Source: Tetradesmus obliquus (Eukaryota; Chlorophyta; Chlorophyceae; Sphaeropleales; Scenedesmaceae). Taken from it: a stretch of 64,000 nt of DNA. Location of the stretch: contig CP126191.1 in the NCBI GenBank assembly GCA_030272155.1, positions 4,858,501-4,922,500 of the forward strand, read 5' to 3'. Below, in pieces: positions 1 to 11,674 of this stretch. Position 1 is the first letter of the stretch; every line of letters starts with the position of its first letter. The notes under the pieces are model-generated. The model worked only from the letters and a program-made list of their open reading frames with translations. It was not told where the DNA came from and made no database searches. The position numbers were made by a program, and so were the translations under genes.

Positions 1-114
1 GAACCTTGGAGGCAGGCGCCAGCCGTGTGCATGTCACCATAGAATTTCCAGCAAAGCATGCCATACCCCACTCTTACTGGTGTGTTGGCTGCTGCTGCTG
101 TTGCTGCTGCTCAG

Positions 115-471
115 GTGGTGGTGGTGACCGACCCTGACTTGTACCAGCCGCTGCTGCGCTCAGGCCCTGCCAAGCTGCAGAAGTACACAGCGCCATACAA
201 GATGTTTGAAGTGTGAGCGCTGCACCCACCACTTGTGATCGCACACCAGAGCTTGCACATATGCGTATGACATACAATTTCACACGCCGTGCATGGATAC
301 CATCAGCTGGACAGCCGCCAGTGCAGCTGGACAGCCGGGCCTGCAGACCCTAGGGACGTATGCATTTACACGTGGCTGCTGCACTGGTGTGTGATGCGTG
401 CTGTCATATGCTGGAATTCAGCTGCTGGACATGCGAACTGATGCAAATGTCTTGGCCTGCCCATGCACGAC

Positions 472-545
<74 letters not shown>

Positions 546-892
546 GCAGGTTTGTGAAGCCGCCGCGCAGCAACATGCTGTCCAGCGCGGAGACGCCCGT
601 TTGGAAGGCTTCCAGGCGCGCAGCAGTGGCGGCGCTCACCATGAACAACCTGAGGTGGGTGCAGCTGCCTGGCAGACAGCAGCAGCATCCGTTGCTGCTG
701 CTGCTGCTGCTGCAACTTGTGAAAGCAGTGTAGTACAGCATGGAGGGTGAAGCAAATGCGGCCGGTTCACTAGCAGCAGCGCTGCACACGTTGGCAAACT
801 CAGGCACATTACAGCGCTCAATTCGCAACAGCAGGCCTGCAGCACTTGTCACCACCGCTCTTCACCTGCTGCACCGCGCTCCATCCACACCA

Positions 893-927
<35 letters not shown>

Positions 928-3260
928 GCCCCCAGGCTGTGCTTCCCGCACATCACAGCCGTCAGCCAGCGCCTGATCGACTCGCTGGCAGCAGCAGGCC
1001 CTGACGCGGTGCATGACGTGGACCTGCTGGCGCAGCAGATCACAGTAGATGTGATCGGCATGGCGGCCTTTGGACGAGACCTGGAAGCTACTGTGCGGCG
1101 GCCACAGCAGCAGCAGCAGGAGTCCGGCGCAGGGGGTAACAGTACTGCTAGCAGCAGCAAACAAGGCAGCAGCAGCGGCGGAGGCGGCAGTGGGCGCGGT
1201 ATCTCTGGGCGGGGTGGAGAGGTGCTCGAGGTGATGCGGCACCTGGTGGTGGCCATGCAGGCGCGCAACAACCCGCTCAACCGCTGGTTCCCCTGGCGCA
1301 AGGTGGGCGCAAGCCAGCAGCGCACGTCATCAGCCGCAACAGCGGCACTACCACCAGCTGTGCTGTATTGGTGCTGCACCACACTGCGTCCCAGTGTGGA
1401 TTCAACTGGAGGCTGCAGCATCTCTCCCTGCGTTGACTGATCTGGTGTTGGGCTGCATTGGAAGGCAGCAGCAGCTTCAAAGCACGCAGCAGCCTTTGTG
1501 TGCAGCGTATCACACAAACGCCAACAGCTGCATGCTGAAGTTGCACCCATTCAACTCGCTGCTACCACTGCCCCTGCCACCGCTGCTGCTGTCACCGCAG
1601 GCGCCCCGCGACCTGATGTACTGGGGCGGGCGCATGAGTGACCTGGTGCTGGACCTGACTGCAGACATGGAGGCCGCCCCGCCACCCCCACACAGCCTGG
1701 GCGCACACATGCTGGCGGCACGCCTGCAGGGCTCAGGTGCGGGCAGACGCGCTGCTTGGGCTGCTGCTGCTGCTGCAGCAGGCAGCAGGGTTCTGAGGAG
1801 GGTGCGGTTGGAACACAGCAGGGGAGGTCGGCCTGCGTGAGCTCAACACGTTACCTGCTTGTTCAGCAGATACTGTCTGTTTTGCCAGCCATTCGCTACG
1901 GCATTGCCAGAATGTTTGCTCAACCAGGTGCCTCTGCCGTGGTTTGCTGCCGCTGCTGCTGTTGCTGCTACTGCTGCTGCCAGGTGAGCCGCTGGAGCGG
2001 CTGCAGGTCATGACGGAGCTGGGCGTGCTGTGGGGCGCAGGTGAGACAGCCGCATGGCAGCAGCACAGCTGCACGGCTGCAGCTCTGCCGCACATGGCAG
2101 AGTTGCAGCTGCAGCACTCTGCAGCTCTTGTTGTTTCAGTGAAGTTTGGTGTCGACGGCAGTCGCAAGGCGAAGCAGCAGATGCAGCTTGTGGTCAGGGG
2201 GCGCAGCGGTTGCAGAGGGCAGTCGCATGGTGTGCGCTGAGCATTTCTGAGAGTGACAAGTAGTTGCGTGACATCCAAGCACTTGCAGGCAGCAAGTGAG
2301 TCTGCCCAGGCCTGCTGCCTGCATGCAATGCCGCTCCACTTGACCACCCTGGGCTGCCTGCTGCACCGCTTGTCCCATGCACAGGCTTTGAGACCACGGC
2401 GCACACCATCTGCTGGACGCTGCTGCTGGTGGCGACCCACCCAGCTGTGGAGGCGGCGCTGCTGGCTGAGCTGGCAGGCCTGGGCCTGGCTGCCAGCCCT
2501 GAGGCACCACAGCCTGGCCAGATCAAGTGGGAGCACCTTGCCCAGGTGACAGTGCGGCTGGCTGGCTGGCTGGCTAGCTTGCTGGCTTCATGGAGAACCG
2601 TACATGCTGTGTTAGCGTGCATATGATATGATGGCATGTGCATGCAGCTGATGTGCAGTGTGTGATGAAGCAAAGTCTGTGTGGGTGTGCATTGGCACCA
2701 GCTGAGCTGGGCGGCCTGGGATTGCCTCCTGGTCTAAAAGCCACCACTTCCGCAGCGTATGTGTGCGCACAGCCGGCTGCACTGGGCGCTGTTAGCTGGT
2801 TCAGAGCTTGGCATTCTCATCCTGCTTCACATGCCCCAGCATGTTTTCCTGTCAGACTGGGCTGATCAGTCCCCCTGCTCTGCTGCTGCTGGCTGCTGCC
2901 GCCTGCCTCTGCTGCCCTTGCCCTTTGCCTGCGCACAGCTGCGCTACCTGTCTGCCGTGATCAACGAGTCCATGCGGCTGTACCCTGTGGTCAGCAGCGG
3001 CACCATACGCATCACACACAAGCCCATGCGCCTGGGGCCGTACAGCCTGCCTGCGGGACAGCCGGTGCTGATCCCTTTCTTCTCCATCCACCGCAGCCCC
3101 CGGCTGTGGCAGGACCCAGATGAGTTCAGGCCTGAGAGATGGCTGGCTGGAGAGGAAGCAGCAGCAGCAGCAGCAGCAGCAGCGGGGCAGACTGCTGCTG
3201 CAGCAGGCACTGGCTCTGCAAGCAGCGGACCGGATGAGAGTGCGGCAGAAGGAGAAGCAT

Positions 3261-3295
<35 letters not shown>

Positions 3296-4325
3296 CCAGC
3301 TATTGTTGATGACGACTATGTTGATGTTGCTGCGGACATCAGCGCCATGAGGGACCAGCTGCCACAAGAGCAGCAGCAGCAGCAGCAGCAAGATATCAGC
3401 AAGGGCAGCAAGGGCCAGCTGGGCACGTCACGTGTGCCTGTGCAGCAGCAGGATGCAGCACCTGCAGCAGCAGCCAAGCCTGGCGGCAGCGGCCTGGAGA
3501 TCAAGGTATGCTTAAACAACACAAGATGCCCTTGCGGCGGCTGCTGCTGCTGCTGCTGGACGACTTTGCCTGACAATGCTGCACTCTGCATGGATGATGC
3601 GTGCACTTGTCAGGTGCTGCTGCATGGAGCTGAGCAACTGCATTGAGATCAAGCCTTTGCCACTCAGCAGCTTCTGCTGCAGCCACCCGCAGCAGTCTTG
3701 CCTTCTGCAGCAGCCAGCTGCGTGTTTGTAGTGCACTGCCTCTGCTGCCACTCTTGCTCCTCTGTGTGCTGCAACACACACCAACACTCAACCTGCCACT
3801 GAATCTTGTCCTTTAACACGCACACACCCTCACTCAACAACCTCCTGTACACTCCTCTGCAGGACCCCTCGGTCAGCCGGCGCGGCTTCCTGCCCTTCAG
3901 TGAGGGCAGCCGCAACTGTGTGGGCCAGGCGCTGGCGCTGGTGGAGCTGAAGGCAGTGCTGGCGCTGCTGCTGGGCAACTTCGCCTTCAGGTGAGGTGGC
4001 GTCTGACCGGCTGGATTTGTATACGTTCAAGGAAGCGGCGGGGGCAGGTGCTGGTGTCTTGCCGGCTGTGCGCGTGCGCACGTGTAACTTGGCAGGTAGC
4101 TGGCATGCATGGTCAAAGGTGTCTTGCTGCTTGGCCAAACAGTCCAAAGAAACTCAGGCTGACAGCTTCATGCTGCTGCTGCTGCTGCTGCTGACGCTGC
4201 TGCTCAGGCTGGCACCAGAGATGGGCGGCCTGGCTGGCGTGGATGCTGACGCGCGGCTGGCCATCACGCTGCGCCCTGAGCACGGCATGCTGATGAGCCT
4301 GAGGCACAGGAGCAGCGCGTCCTGA
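115..4325 (+). CDS. Cytochrome P450 (5' end outside window)
   Basis: Haem-thiolate monooxygenase, 3' part only; the gene starts before base 1. Nine exons join in phase: 115-212, 550-654, 936-1302, 1601-1736, 1984-2040, 2385-2545, 2939-3505, 3863-3990 and 4208-4325 (578 residues). Seen in the sequence: an I-helix oxygen-binding segment GFETTAHT at the 1984-2040/2385 junction, the K-helix ExxR in NESMRLYPV, PERW in the meander, and the haem loop FSEGSRNCVG (FxxGxRxCxG) in exon 3863-3990. A low-complexity insert of roughly 100 residues, rich in Ala, Gln and acidic residues, lies between PERW and the haem loop. Two introns end in long (CTG)n runs at the acceptor. The family number and substrate cannot be told; the I-helix resembles algal members of the plant P450 clans. 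The N-terminal membrane anchor or transit peptide is not visible. Confidence 0.92.
473..543 (+). repeat. (CTG)n microsatellite, about 23 units
   Basis: Uninterrupted CTG run occupying the 3' end of a P450 intron and abutting the acceptor CCGCAG at 544-549. It stands where a polypyrimidine tract is expected. Confidence 0.97.
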
Positions 4326-6711
4326 GCTGCCTGGGCTGCAGCCTTTGCCCACTGTACAACAGCTGTAGTAACAGTATCACTGGTGGTAGCCTTACTGGGC
4401 GTGCATACACTTGCGGCGGCTGCACAGCGCGAATTGCGGGCAGCAAATGGTGGTAGTTGTGTGTTGAATGGCTATAGGTGTCAAGAGTATGACTGGCTTT
4501 TGACAATTGCTGCTGCTTGGACCGTGACAGTTGCAGTGGCGTGCATGCTGTTGTTGCAGCGCTTGATACATCATAACACAACCGTGAGGCTGTGTTGCGG
4601 CAAGCCTGTATCTATCGGCGCTGCAGCTTTCTGTTTCATGTCTACTGAGGGTGCTAGCTCTGTGGTGCTGTGCACCCCGGTTCAACACGCTGTGTATGGG
4701 CTGCTTGCCAGGCACTGCGTACGCGTACGCAGCATTGTGATAGTCATGTTCACCCAATCAGCATGGCTCAGTTGCTTGGTGCGCTGATCTGTGCATGTGG
4801 CAGTTGCACTTGCCATGCTGGTGCTGATGCACTTTGCCGTCCTCGGCAGTTGTGGAGGTGTCAGGGCATGCATGCAGCAGCTGCAAGATGGCATGGGCAT
4901 GGTTTTGGCCACAGTGCTGCCAGCGCAGCGCTCTATCTGGGAATATTACTTGCTGCTGCAGCAGCCTGCAGGCAGGCTGCCATGGCCAGCAGCTGCGTCT
5001 GCACTTGAATGAACTTGCAAGACAAGCTGCGCTTGAAAGCCTGCAAATGTTTGTATCCTGTTGTAGTACTAGGAGCCTGCCATTGCAGCTCTGAAGCGCT
5101 TGAGCCAACCACGGTGTCAGGAAGCAGCTTCCGCAGTGCGGCTTGAGTTGGATGGGGTTACGCCATCGTAATCAACTAGCTGGCCATTGCTTGTGCACAG
5201 TTGCTGACTGTGCCAGCCAAATGGCGCCATGCCGTCAATGGGCTGCCGTTGTTGTTGGTGCCGTTGTTGTTGGTAGTGGTTTGTTTCGTTTGTGGAGGGC
5301 TGTGCACTACTAGTAGCATGCATAGCACTGGCTTATACTAATGTTTTTCTAACTGGCATGTACTATTGATATTCCCAGCCCTTGACCAAACTGCATGTCA
5401 ATTGCAGTCATGGTGGCTGCTACAGCCACGTGCTGTCTCGAGATAAGTACAAGCTGTTGAAACGGCGATGCCGGCGCATGTCACATACTATTGTTTGCTT
5501 TACTTGTTGACAATCTATGTCATATATAGCATCGCGATGCTGAACTCGAGCTTACTATCGTTCCTGTCAAAGGGCGCGAAAGTCGTTGGCGCCCCCACCG
5601 ATGCACTGCGCTGTGTGCATGCACTCGGAAAGTCTTGTGTAGACAGACACGGTGCTATTAAGGCCTTCCCAGCAGCACTGCTAGATGCTGTGGGTGGTTC
5701 CTTCTCTGACGTGGCAGCTGCAGCTCGAGAGAGGCTTGTTACAGGAGAGCAGCTCCGTCGAAGTGGCCACAGCATGCCTGTTAGGGTACTTAAGAGGGTC
5801 CTGCAGCACCTAGATTGTTGACCCGTTCAGGGTCTAGAGTGACTCTGATGCATACATGTAGGACAGCAGTGCATGCCATGGACGGTAAGGTGCCTTCATT
5901 TTGCAGAATGGCATCATGTGCTACGCTGAAGTGCTGCTGCAAGCGAAAGCTGCAGCCAAGCCACCACTGCAAGGGTGCACTGCAAATCGCAGCTACCACG
6001 ATCATACCATGATCACGAGGGCCGATGGCGTTGATGCCATGGCTTGATGATTAACATGATGATGATGATCATACCATGATGGTACCACCATCCAGACGTT
6101 TGTGCAGGGCAGTGAGACAAACGTCATGGTGTATGCAGTGCCACTGGCCAAGAGGGTTGCATGCCTGGCTGTTTTCGCTGCCGGTGCCACAGAGGAGCTC
6201 TGCCAGAGTCAAACACTTCAAGTTGGGGTGAGTCATGTAAAAGCCATCACTGACCTGTAGACAATCTACTGGCAGCATGGTGCAACCTCCTGGCACAATG
6301 TTACCGGCATGCAACATTGAAGCATGGCGCCATGCAGGCCTGCAGTGCCAACCACCGCGCTGCTTGCTGCCCGTACACCTTGCTGCCAGAGAGCCTTTGC
6401 TGCAGTGCAGCACTATGCACAGCACATGATGCTACCAGCTCTACTGTTCACTTGCACACACCGTCAGTGGGTGCGGCCATGCTGGCTCTGGAGTCGAGTT
6501 GTGCAAAGCGACATGCAACAACACTATGGAAGCACAGCCTGCTCAGCAACAGGCTGTTGTCCAACTCACTGTAATATACATTAAACACCGCTCACACCCC
6601 AGCAGCACGCCATATCCCCTGACACAGCCCTCCCTCTCACACATGCAGCGCTCTGTCCTCTGTCACACCAAGTTTCAACCCCCAACACGCGCCAGCTCCC
6701 CAGCACCCCGC
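4326..6711. other. Intergenic stretch between convergent genes
   Basis: The region lies between the P450 stop and the stop of the next, minus-strand gene, so it should hold both 3' untranslated regions. I see no conserved protein motif in it apart from the small open frame at 5539-5821, which is listed separately. The part around 5330-5560 is visibly more AT-rich than its surroundings. Confidence 0.5.
5539..5821 (+). CDS. Hypothetical small ORF, unrecognised
   Basis: An open frame starting at an ATG (MLNSSLLSFLSKG...) and running about 93 residues to a stop at 5819-5821. An upstream in-frame ATG at 5468 would add 24 hydrophobic residues. The codon mix (AAA, GTT, CTT, AGG, CGA, GTA) is more even than in neighbouring genes. 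The peptide is of ordinary complexity, with no homopolymer runs, unlike most spurious frames here. I do not recognise the family. It could be a fragment of a mobile element, one exon of a small gene, or chance. No splice partners or UGUAA signal were identified. Confidence 0.25.
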
Positions 6712-7396
6712 TCACACCAGCGAGCGCGCCCGCAGCTTCTCCCGCACATCAGCAGACAGCGCCCACAGCCCATCAAGGCACGACTCCAGCTCATGCGCAG
6801 GCCAGCGCGCCAGCCACACAGCAGCAGCCATCACCAGCAGCGCCAGCAGCACGCCAGCAGCCACCACAGCCTCACTGGTGGCCTCGTCAAAGCCCCGCAC
6901 ACGCTGCCGGCGGCTGAGCGGCGGCTGCGACGGCGGCTGCTGAAACAGCGGCATGTCAAAGACCTCGTCTGCTGTCGCTGCTGTTGCGGCGCTGTCCTCG
7001 TCATCGCTGGACTCGAACTCGTCCTCCTCTTGTGTAGCTCGCTGCTGCTTGCGCCGGCCGCTGCTGCCAGCAGCGGCGGCAGCAGCTGTTGCTTGCCGCG
7101 TGGTGCGGCGTGGCGTGCTGGTTGTGTCAGCTGCTGCTGCTGGGCTGCTGTGTGTGAGCTGCACGCCTCGCGCTGAGGTGTCACTGTCGCCCATCCACTG
7201 CAGCACGTCAGCTTCAGGGAACCAGTACTGCAGGGACACACAACACCGGGAGCGTCACCATCATCAACAGATGTAACCAACCATCGGCAACATCAAAACA
7301 AAGGGGTGAGGGGCACTGTTACAGATTCGCTGCTCTGCACGCCACCACTGCTCCATTGCGAACCCTTTGCAGTATGCCTCGTCTAAGGCTGCAAGT

Positions 7397-7433
<37 letters not shown>

Positions 7434-7862
7434 CGGCCGCACCTGTGTGCCGTCGTCAAACTTGACCAGCAGCTGGTCGGTGCGCTTGCCGTTCCAGCCC
7501 TTGACCACTGCAGAGAAGGCCTCCTGCTGCTGGAAGACCTCGCCAGGCACCAGCAGCTGCTGCCCCTGCAAGCAGCACGCGGCAGTTGGTGAGGTGACCG
7601 CAGGTGCAAGGCGAACACAACGCACGTGCAGGCAGTTTGGTTGATTTGTCTGGTCAGGAGAGGTGCTGCTGCAGGTCGCATGCAGCCGCGGAGAGTGAGC
7701 ACTTCGACGCTGAACGCTGATGATGGCTCGCGGGCAAGCTGCTAAGCTTGTCAAAAGCTGCATTGCGCAGGAGTCGCCAGAGCCAGCTAGGTAGCACAGC
7801 ACATACTGTTCAACCTTTTACACCATCATACGATGCTGCTTGTGTAGCTGTGACGTTAACAT
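6712..7862 (-). CDS. Small Tudor-like protein with C-terminal membrane helix
   Basis: Minus-strand gene. Two exons are well supported: 7443-7565 and 6712-7227. They join in phase so that VKFDDGTQ runs into YWFPEADVLQWMG. That segment, about 50 residues with KGWNGKRTDQLLVKFDD before it, looks like a small SH3-type barrel of the Tudor/Agenet/chromo-barrel kind; this is inference from pattern only. An acidic linker (EEDEFESSDDEDS) follows, then one predicted transmembrane helix near the C terminus (VVAAGVLLALLVMAAAVWLA) and a short basic tail. The first exon is tentative: an ATG at 7862 opening a 13-codon exon (7824-7862) ends at a GT in the right phase, giving 225 residues. I do not know the function. 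Confidence 0.6.
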
Positions 7863-8889
7863 CGCAGTTTTGCAGCGCCCCTTGCATGCAGTTGCTGCTG
7901 CTGCTGCTGCTGCTGCTGCAGTGAGAGCTCTCCTGGCACAGGTATGCATACCCTGCCGGGCCCCGAAACGGTGAACTAGGTCAAAAAGTTGCAAACCTTG
8001 TATGGGCATGGTCCTGGGCTGCGAGGTGGCGTCTTGGGCTGCTTCCGTGGAGTTGTCCTCTTGGTTGGTGTACTCATCCTTTCAACTGGTCAATCAGTGT
8101 AGAAGGTATGTGTAATTGAAATTGACGCAGTGGATGCACACCTTCGACTTGCGCAAAGCAATCAGCCCGCTTCTTGAGTTCAAACGTTCACGCAACTCTG
8201 CGGTGCTGTGTCACAGCCAGGGCTTCGCTTAGATATCAGGTATCAATCAATTTCCATATCAAGCATTTAATGCCGCGGAACACCCGCTCCGACATCAAGT
8301 GCCCAAACCCATGCTGGCTGTAGATTAGGTGTCTGTTGACATCTGTTACGATTTGTTGGCGACTCGCTGCCAGGGTGATCATGTGGCCACGGTGACCTGA
8401 TGCATGTAGTCTTCGTTATAAAATCACAGGGGCATCCTGGCAAGTCAGTGCATCCTGCTTAGCCCTCCATCCACTGACTGACTTGGTGTCATTTAGAGTC
8501 AGTGGCAGTCACCAGCCATAACAATGTATCAGCAGCCTTAGCGCCTTCATTTCCTTTTCGCGCATGCAAGGCACGCCTGATGCATGCCGGGCGCTCCAGG
8601 ATGCACTCAACCAAGAGTTCTAGCTGAGGGGCCCCCGTAAACCAGTTCCCACTGAGTTGACACACGAGTATGTTACAGCGACATGGACTAGTCGAGCTCA
8701 CATTCACAGTGGCACGACTGCATACAGGTGCACAGTGCACCTCCTCGGGTCAAAAGACACCCCTGGCAGTGGCCAACAAGGCTGTGGCCGCGCAGGCCAA
8801 GCCATGTGCTCCACACACCAAGACGTACACCGGCGACTGCTGCTGCTGCTCTAGGACAAAAATGGCCGAGTCTGCACCACCGCCATAGT
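7863..8889. other. Intergenic stretch downstream of psaO
   Basis: Holds the psaO 3' untranslated region (UGUAA signal at 8673-8677) and the upstream region of the next minus-strand gene. Bases 8010-8660 are less repetitive and more AT-rich than the surroundings. A minus-strand open frame at 8489-8740 is of ordinary complexity but matches nothing I recognise. Confidence 0.4.
8673..8677 (-). terminator. Probable poly(A) signal of psaO (UGUAA)
   Basis: TGTAA on the minus strand, about 215 bases past the psaO stop. UGUAA is the usual polyadenylation signal of chlorophycean algae. Confidence 0.5.
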
Positions 8890-10935
8890 TCACAGGTAGC
8901 CCTGCTTCCTGTGGGCAAAACAGATACGCAGCAGAGTGGCAGGTGGCACATGAAAAGGGTGAGTGCACATGAATAAGGTGATCTGCACTGCGCCCACAAA
9001 CAGCAGTCACTAGCACAGCTGCGTGCAATGCTGTCTCCGTGTATCCAGAGCGGCGCAAACTAGGCTGGTGTTAGGACATTGCATGACCGCCGCACATAAT
9101 CAAGCATGACGGCGGCTGCTTCGGCTATGTGCATACTGCTGTTGCTGCCGCCCAGCGGCAAGGGCAAGGCATGCCAGCCGCGCACCTGGCCTGCACGCCG
9201 ATCTGGCCCCAGAAGATGCATGCGAACAGACCTGCAGGCACAAAGGGCAGAGGCATGTCAGCTCAAGCTGGAGTTGCGAACACCATGAGACAACAATAGT
9301 AACTAACGATGCTCCTAGGCTACTCAAGCCTCAGCGCTTGTGATGGCGTGCTGCTGCTTGGGCAAATTCAATGCTCGACTGCCACGCACGCCACCATAGC
9401 CGCTGCATAGCACATGCAGCTGCTGCAATCGTTGCCAAGCATGTGCTGTCAGCATGTCAACTCACCCATGTGCCAGGTCAGCAGGTACAGCCTGCAATGC
9501 AGCAGCAGGTGATTACAGACAAGCACAGCGTCAGCATACCAAACCAGAAAGTTCAGCTGTTGTGGTATACCCCAAAACGAGAATAACAGAGGCTCAGCAT
9601 AGCTGGCTGGACATCCGTCTCCGCACATGTGCGCACTGCAGAAAAGGCACCAGTGCTGCAGTTGGCTGACAGCCCCGCCGCTGCCGCAACTGCTCTCACC
9701 AGAAGGGGTCATCGATGGATGGGCCCTGGGGGAACTTGGCCAGCTCCTCGCCGATGCTGGCGGTGAACAGGCCAAACAGGCTCTGGCCGCCAAAGGCGCT
9801 CACGGGGATGTTGCTGGGGATGGTCCAGCTGAGGGTGAGGTGAACGAGGCGCAGGCGCAGCACATGAAGAGAGCAGGTCAGCTGTGCACATGGCTTGTGG
9901 CCCAAGCTGTGCATGTGCAGGTGCGCCACATCGGAGGGGACCAGGCGGCTGGAATACTGCTGACACAATGTGGCACTTGGCTGACTTAGCTGTTGATGCT
10001 GCAGCGTGTAGGTGACTGCAGGAGTGCAATCACTGCTGATACTGCTGGTGTCGCTGTCGCTCGCGACACTGCAATGCCACATGGTGCCCCTGCTGCCCCA
10101 TGCATGGCAGTGAGCCGCTGGTCAGTGCCAGCCTGAGCGGCTCACTTCTGCCCCAACAGCCATGCCATGCTGTACCACGTGCTGGTTGACCTGCTGCACA
10201 GTAGTGATCTGCCGCTGCTTTCTGCTGCCGTGCTGTATCAAGACTGGGGCACTGCCGCCGCCGCTGCAGCTGCTGCTGCGTGACTCACCCCAGGAAGCCC
10301 AGCACGGGCACCAGGGGGTCCTTCTTGATCCAGTCGCTAGGGTAGGGGGTGCCGCTGCAGCACACACGACACGCCAGCACAGGACAGCCAGTCAGATTGG
10401 GCCCCATGCACGCATAGGACAGCAGCTGAGCTTCACTGAGCAGTGCTGCGGCTCCTCAAGCAGAAGCACCGCTGAGGCTGCTCAAACAGCGTCCTTTGCT
10501 TCATGCTAAGCTACTGCAAAGAGCTGAAGGCGTTCTCATGCTGCTGCCATGCTGTGCTGCATCTGATCTGTTGGTGGAAGTGTCCTGCTGCTGATGCTGC
10601 TGCCAGTGGGTACTCACGCCCTCACGACCACTGCGCGGCGAGAGGCAGGGGCGGCGCGCACTGCAGACCCTGCATGAACCAAGGAGCTGCTGTGAGACGC
10701 AGTCCAAGCGGCTTAAGCGAGCTGGCATGGTCTCCTGTGATCGGCTTGTCAAGAGTGCTGCAGGCACGATCGGCAGCATACAAGGCCATTATCTAGTGAT
10801 TAATAGTCTTTTCTACGCACTTGTGGTCTTGCGTGCCAGGCAGGGGTTGGCTGTGCGTGCTGCGAGCATTGTGGCCTGCTGGTTTAGCTGCCGCTGATGT
10901 GGTTGCTAGATCACCGTACTGGACGCCTGCAACAT
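8890..10935 (-). CDS. psaO: Photosystem I subunit O precursor
   Basis: Thylakoid membrane subunit of photosystem I that sits at the LHCII docking side and takes part in state transitions. Exons on the minus strand, in order: 10920-10935 (tentative), 10618-10660, 10289-10354, 9700-9828, 9466-9491, 9186-9231, 8890-8908; every junction is phase-consistent and the total is 114 residues. The conserved blocks are SDWIKKDPLVPVLGF, SNIPVSAFGGQSLFGLFTAS, DDPFWLYLLTWHMG, LFACIFWGQIGVQAR and the terminal KQGYL, which follow the PsaO pattern closely. A basic transit peptide (MRAAPASRRAVVVRA) precedes the mature part. The start is the weak point: a 16-base first exon at 10935 gives MLQAS in the right phase, but another first exon is possible. 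The gene contains exons of 26 and 19 coding bases. Confidence 0.93.
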
Positions 10936-11674
10936 CCCAATGAGGCTGTGCGAGCCCCCTTTTCGGGCCATCGGCATGAGATCCCTCGAAAAACCCTTGG
11001 GCCTCTGAACCCTCTCCGGCCAGACGCATGCTGCAGAACGCGAAAAGCCAACGGAAATGCTTGATGTTGACAAAATTTGCGTATGTTGGCTTGCTAAAGA
11101 TCCTCCGCGCGCGACAAGGTGGTGTGTAGTACACACTGTGTACTGCTTGCTCTGAAGTGTGCGCTGCTGTGATAGAAGTGGCTGCGCTGCTCACAAAACT
11201 TTCGTTTGTTGGGTGTTGATGCATTGCCGCTCTCTTTTGCCTGCTGCCACGGCTGTGGACGGCCAATTGAAGGGCTCTGCACTGCCAGTCTCACTGAGAC
11301 TGCAGACGCAGGTGCAGCGCAGAGTCTGCAGTCCTGTTCTGCAATGCCGTGTGTTGCTTTGCAGGTGATCATGGGTCATTCATCCACTTTTTTAAGTAAG
11401 ACACTTGAGGACGGAGGCAGCACGTACCAGCTGCGGTTACTGTTTGGCTCAAGGTGCTACTAGTACGATACCGGTGGTGACCAGGCCTTGGTCCAGCCAG
11501 GCTGGGCTGGTGATCACCCACCCAGCCACTAAGAATATCAGCAGAACTCAACCACCAAATTAAAGGGTGTAATAAATTGAGGTTACACAAGCCCGTTTGG
11601 GCAGCCAGTGACAGGCTCGTCCGGCAGAGAATAAGGAACAACATGACTCAGGTCAGACCAAGCACTGGCAGTCA
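10936..11674. other. Intergenic stretch upstream of psaO
   Basis: Lies between the probable psaO start and the TruA stop, both on the minus strand. It should contain the psaO promoter and the TruA 3' untranslated region. No coding motif was recognised. Confidence 0.5.
11583..11587 (-). terminator. Probable poly(A) signal of the TruA gene (UGUAA)
   Basis: TGTAA on the minus strand about 88 bases beyond the stop codon, a normal distance for this algal signal. Confidence 0.6.

Noticed and set aside
849..1550. 233-codon minus-strand open frame
   Set aside because: Antisense to P450 exon 936-1302 and its CTG-rich introns; the sense strand has the conserved P450 segments.
4381..5112. Several overlapping 70-130-codon frames on both strands
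   Set aside because: None has conserved motifs or splice partners; composition is that of chance frames in CTG-rich DNA.
10960..11070. GC-rich hairpin-like stretch considered as a tRNA or snRNA
   Set aside because: No cloverleaf, no T-loop GTTC box and no Sm-like pattern could be made out.
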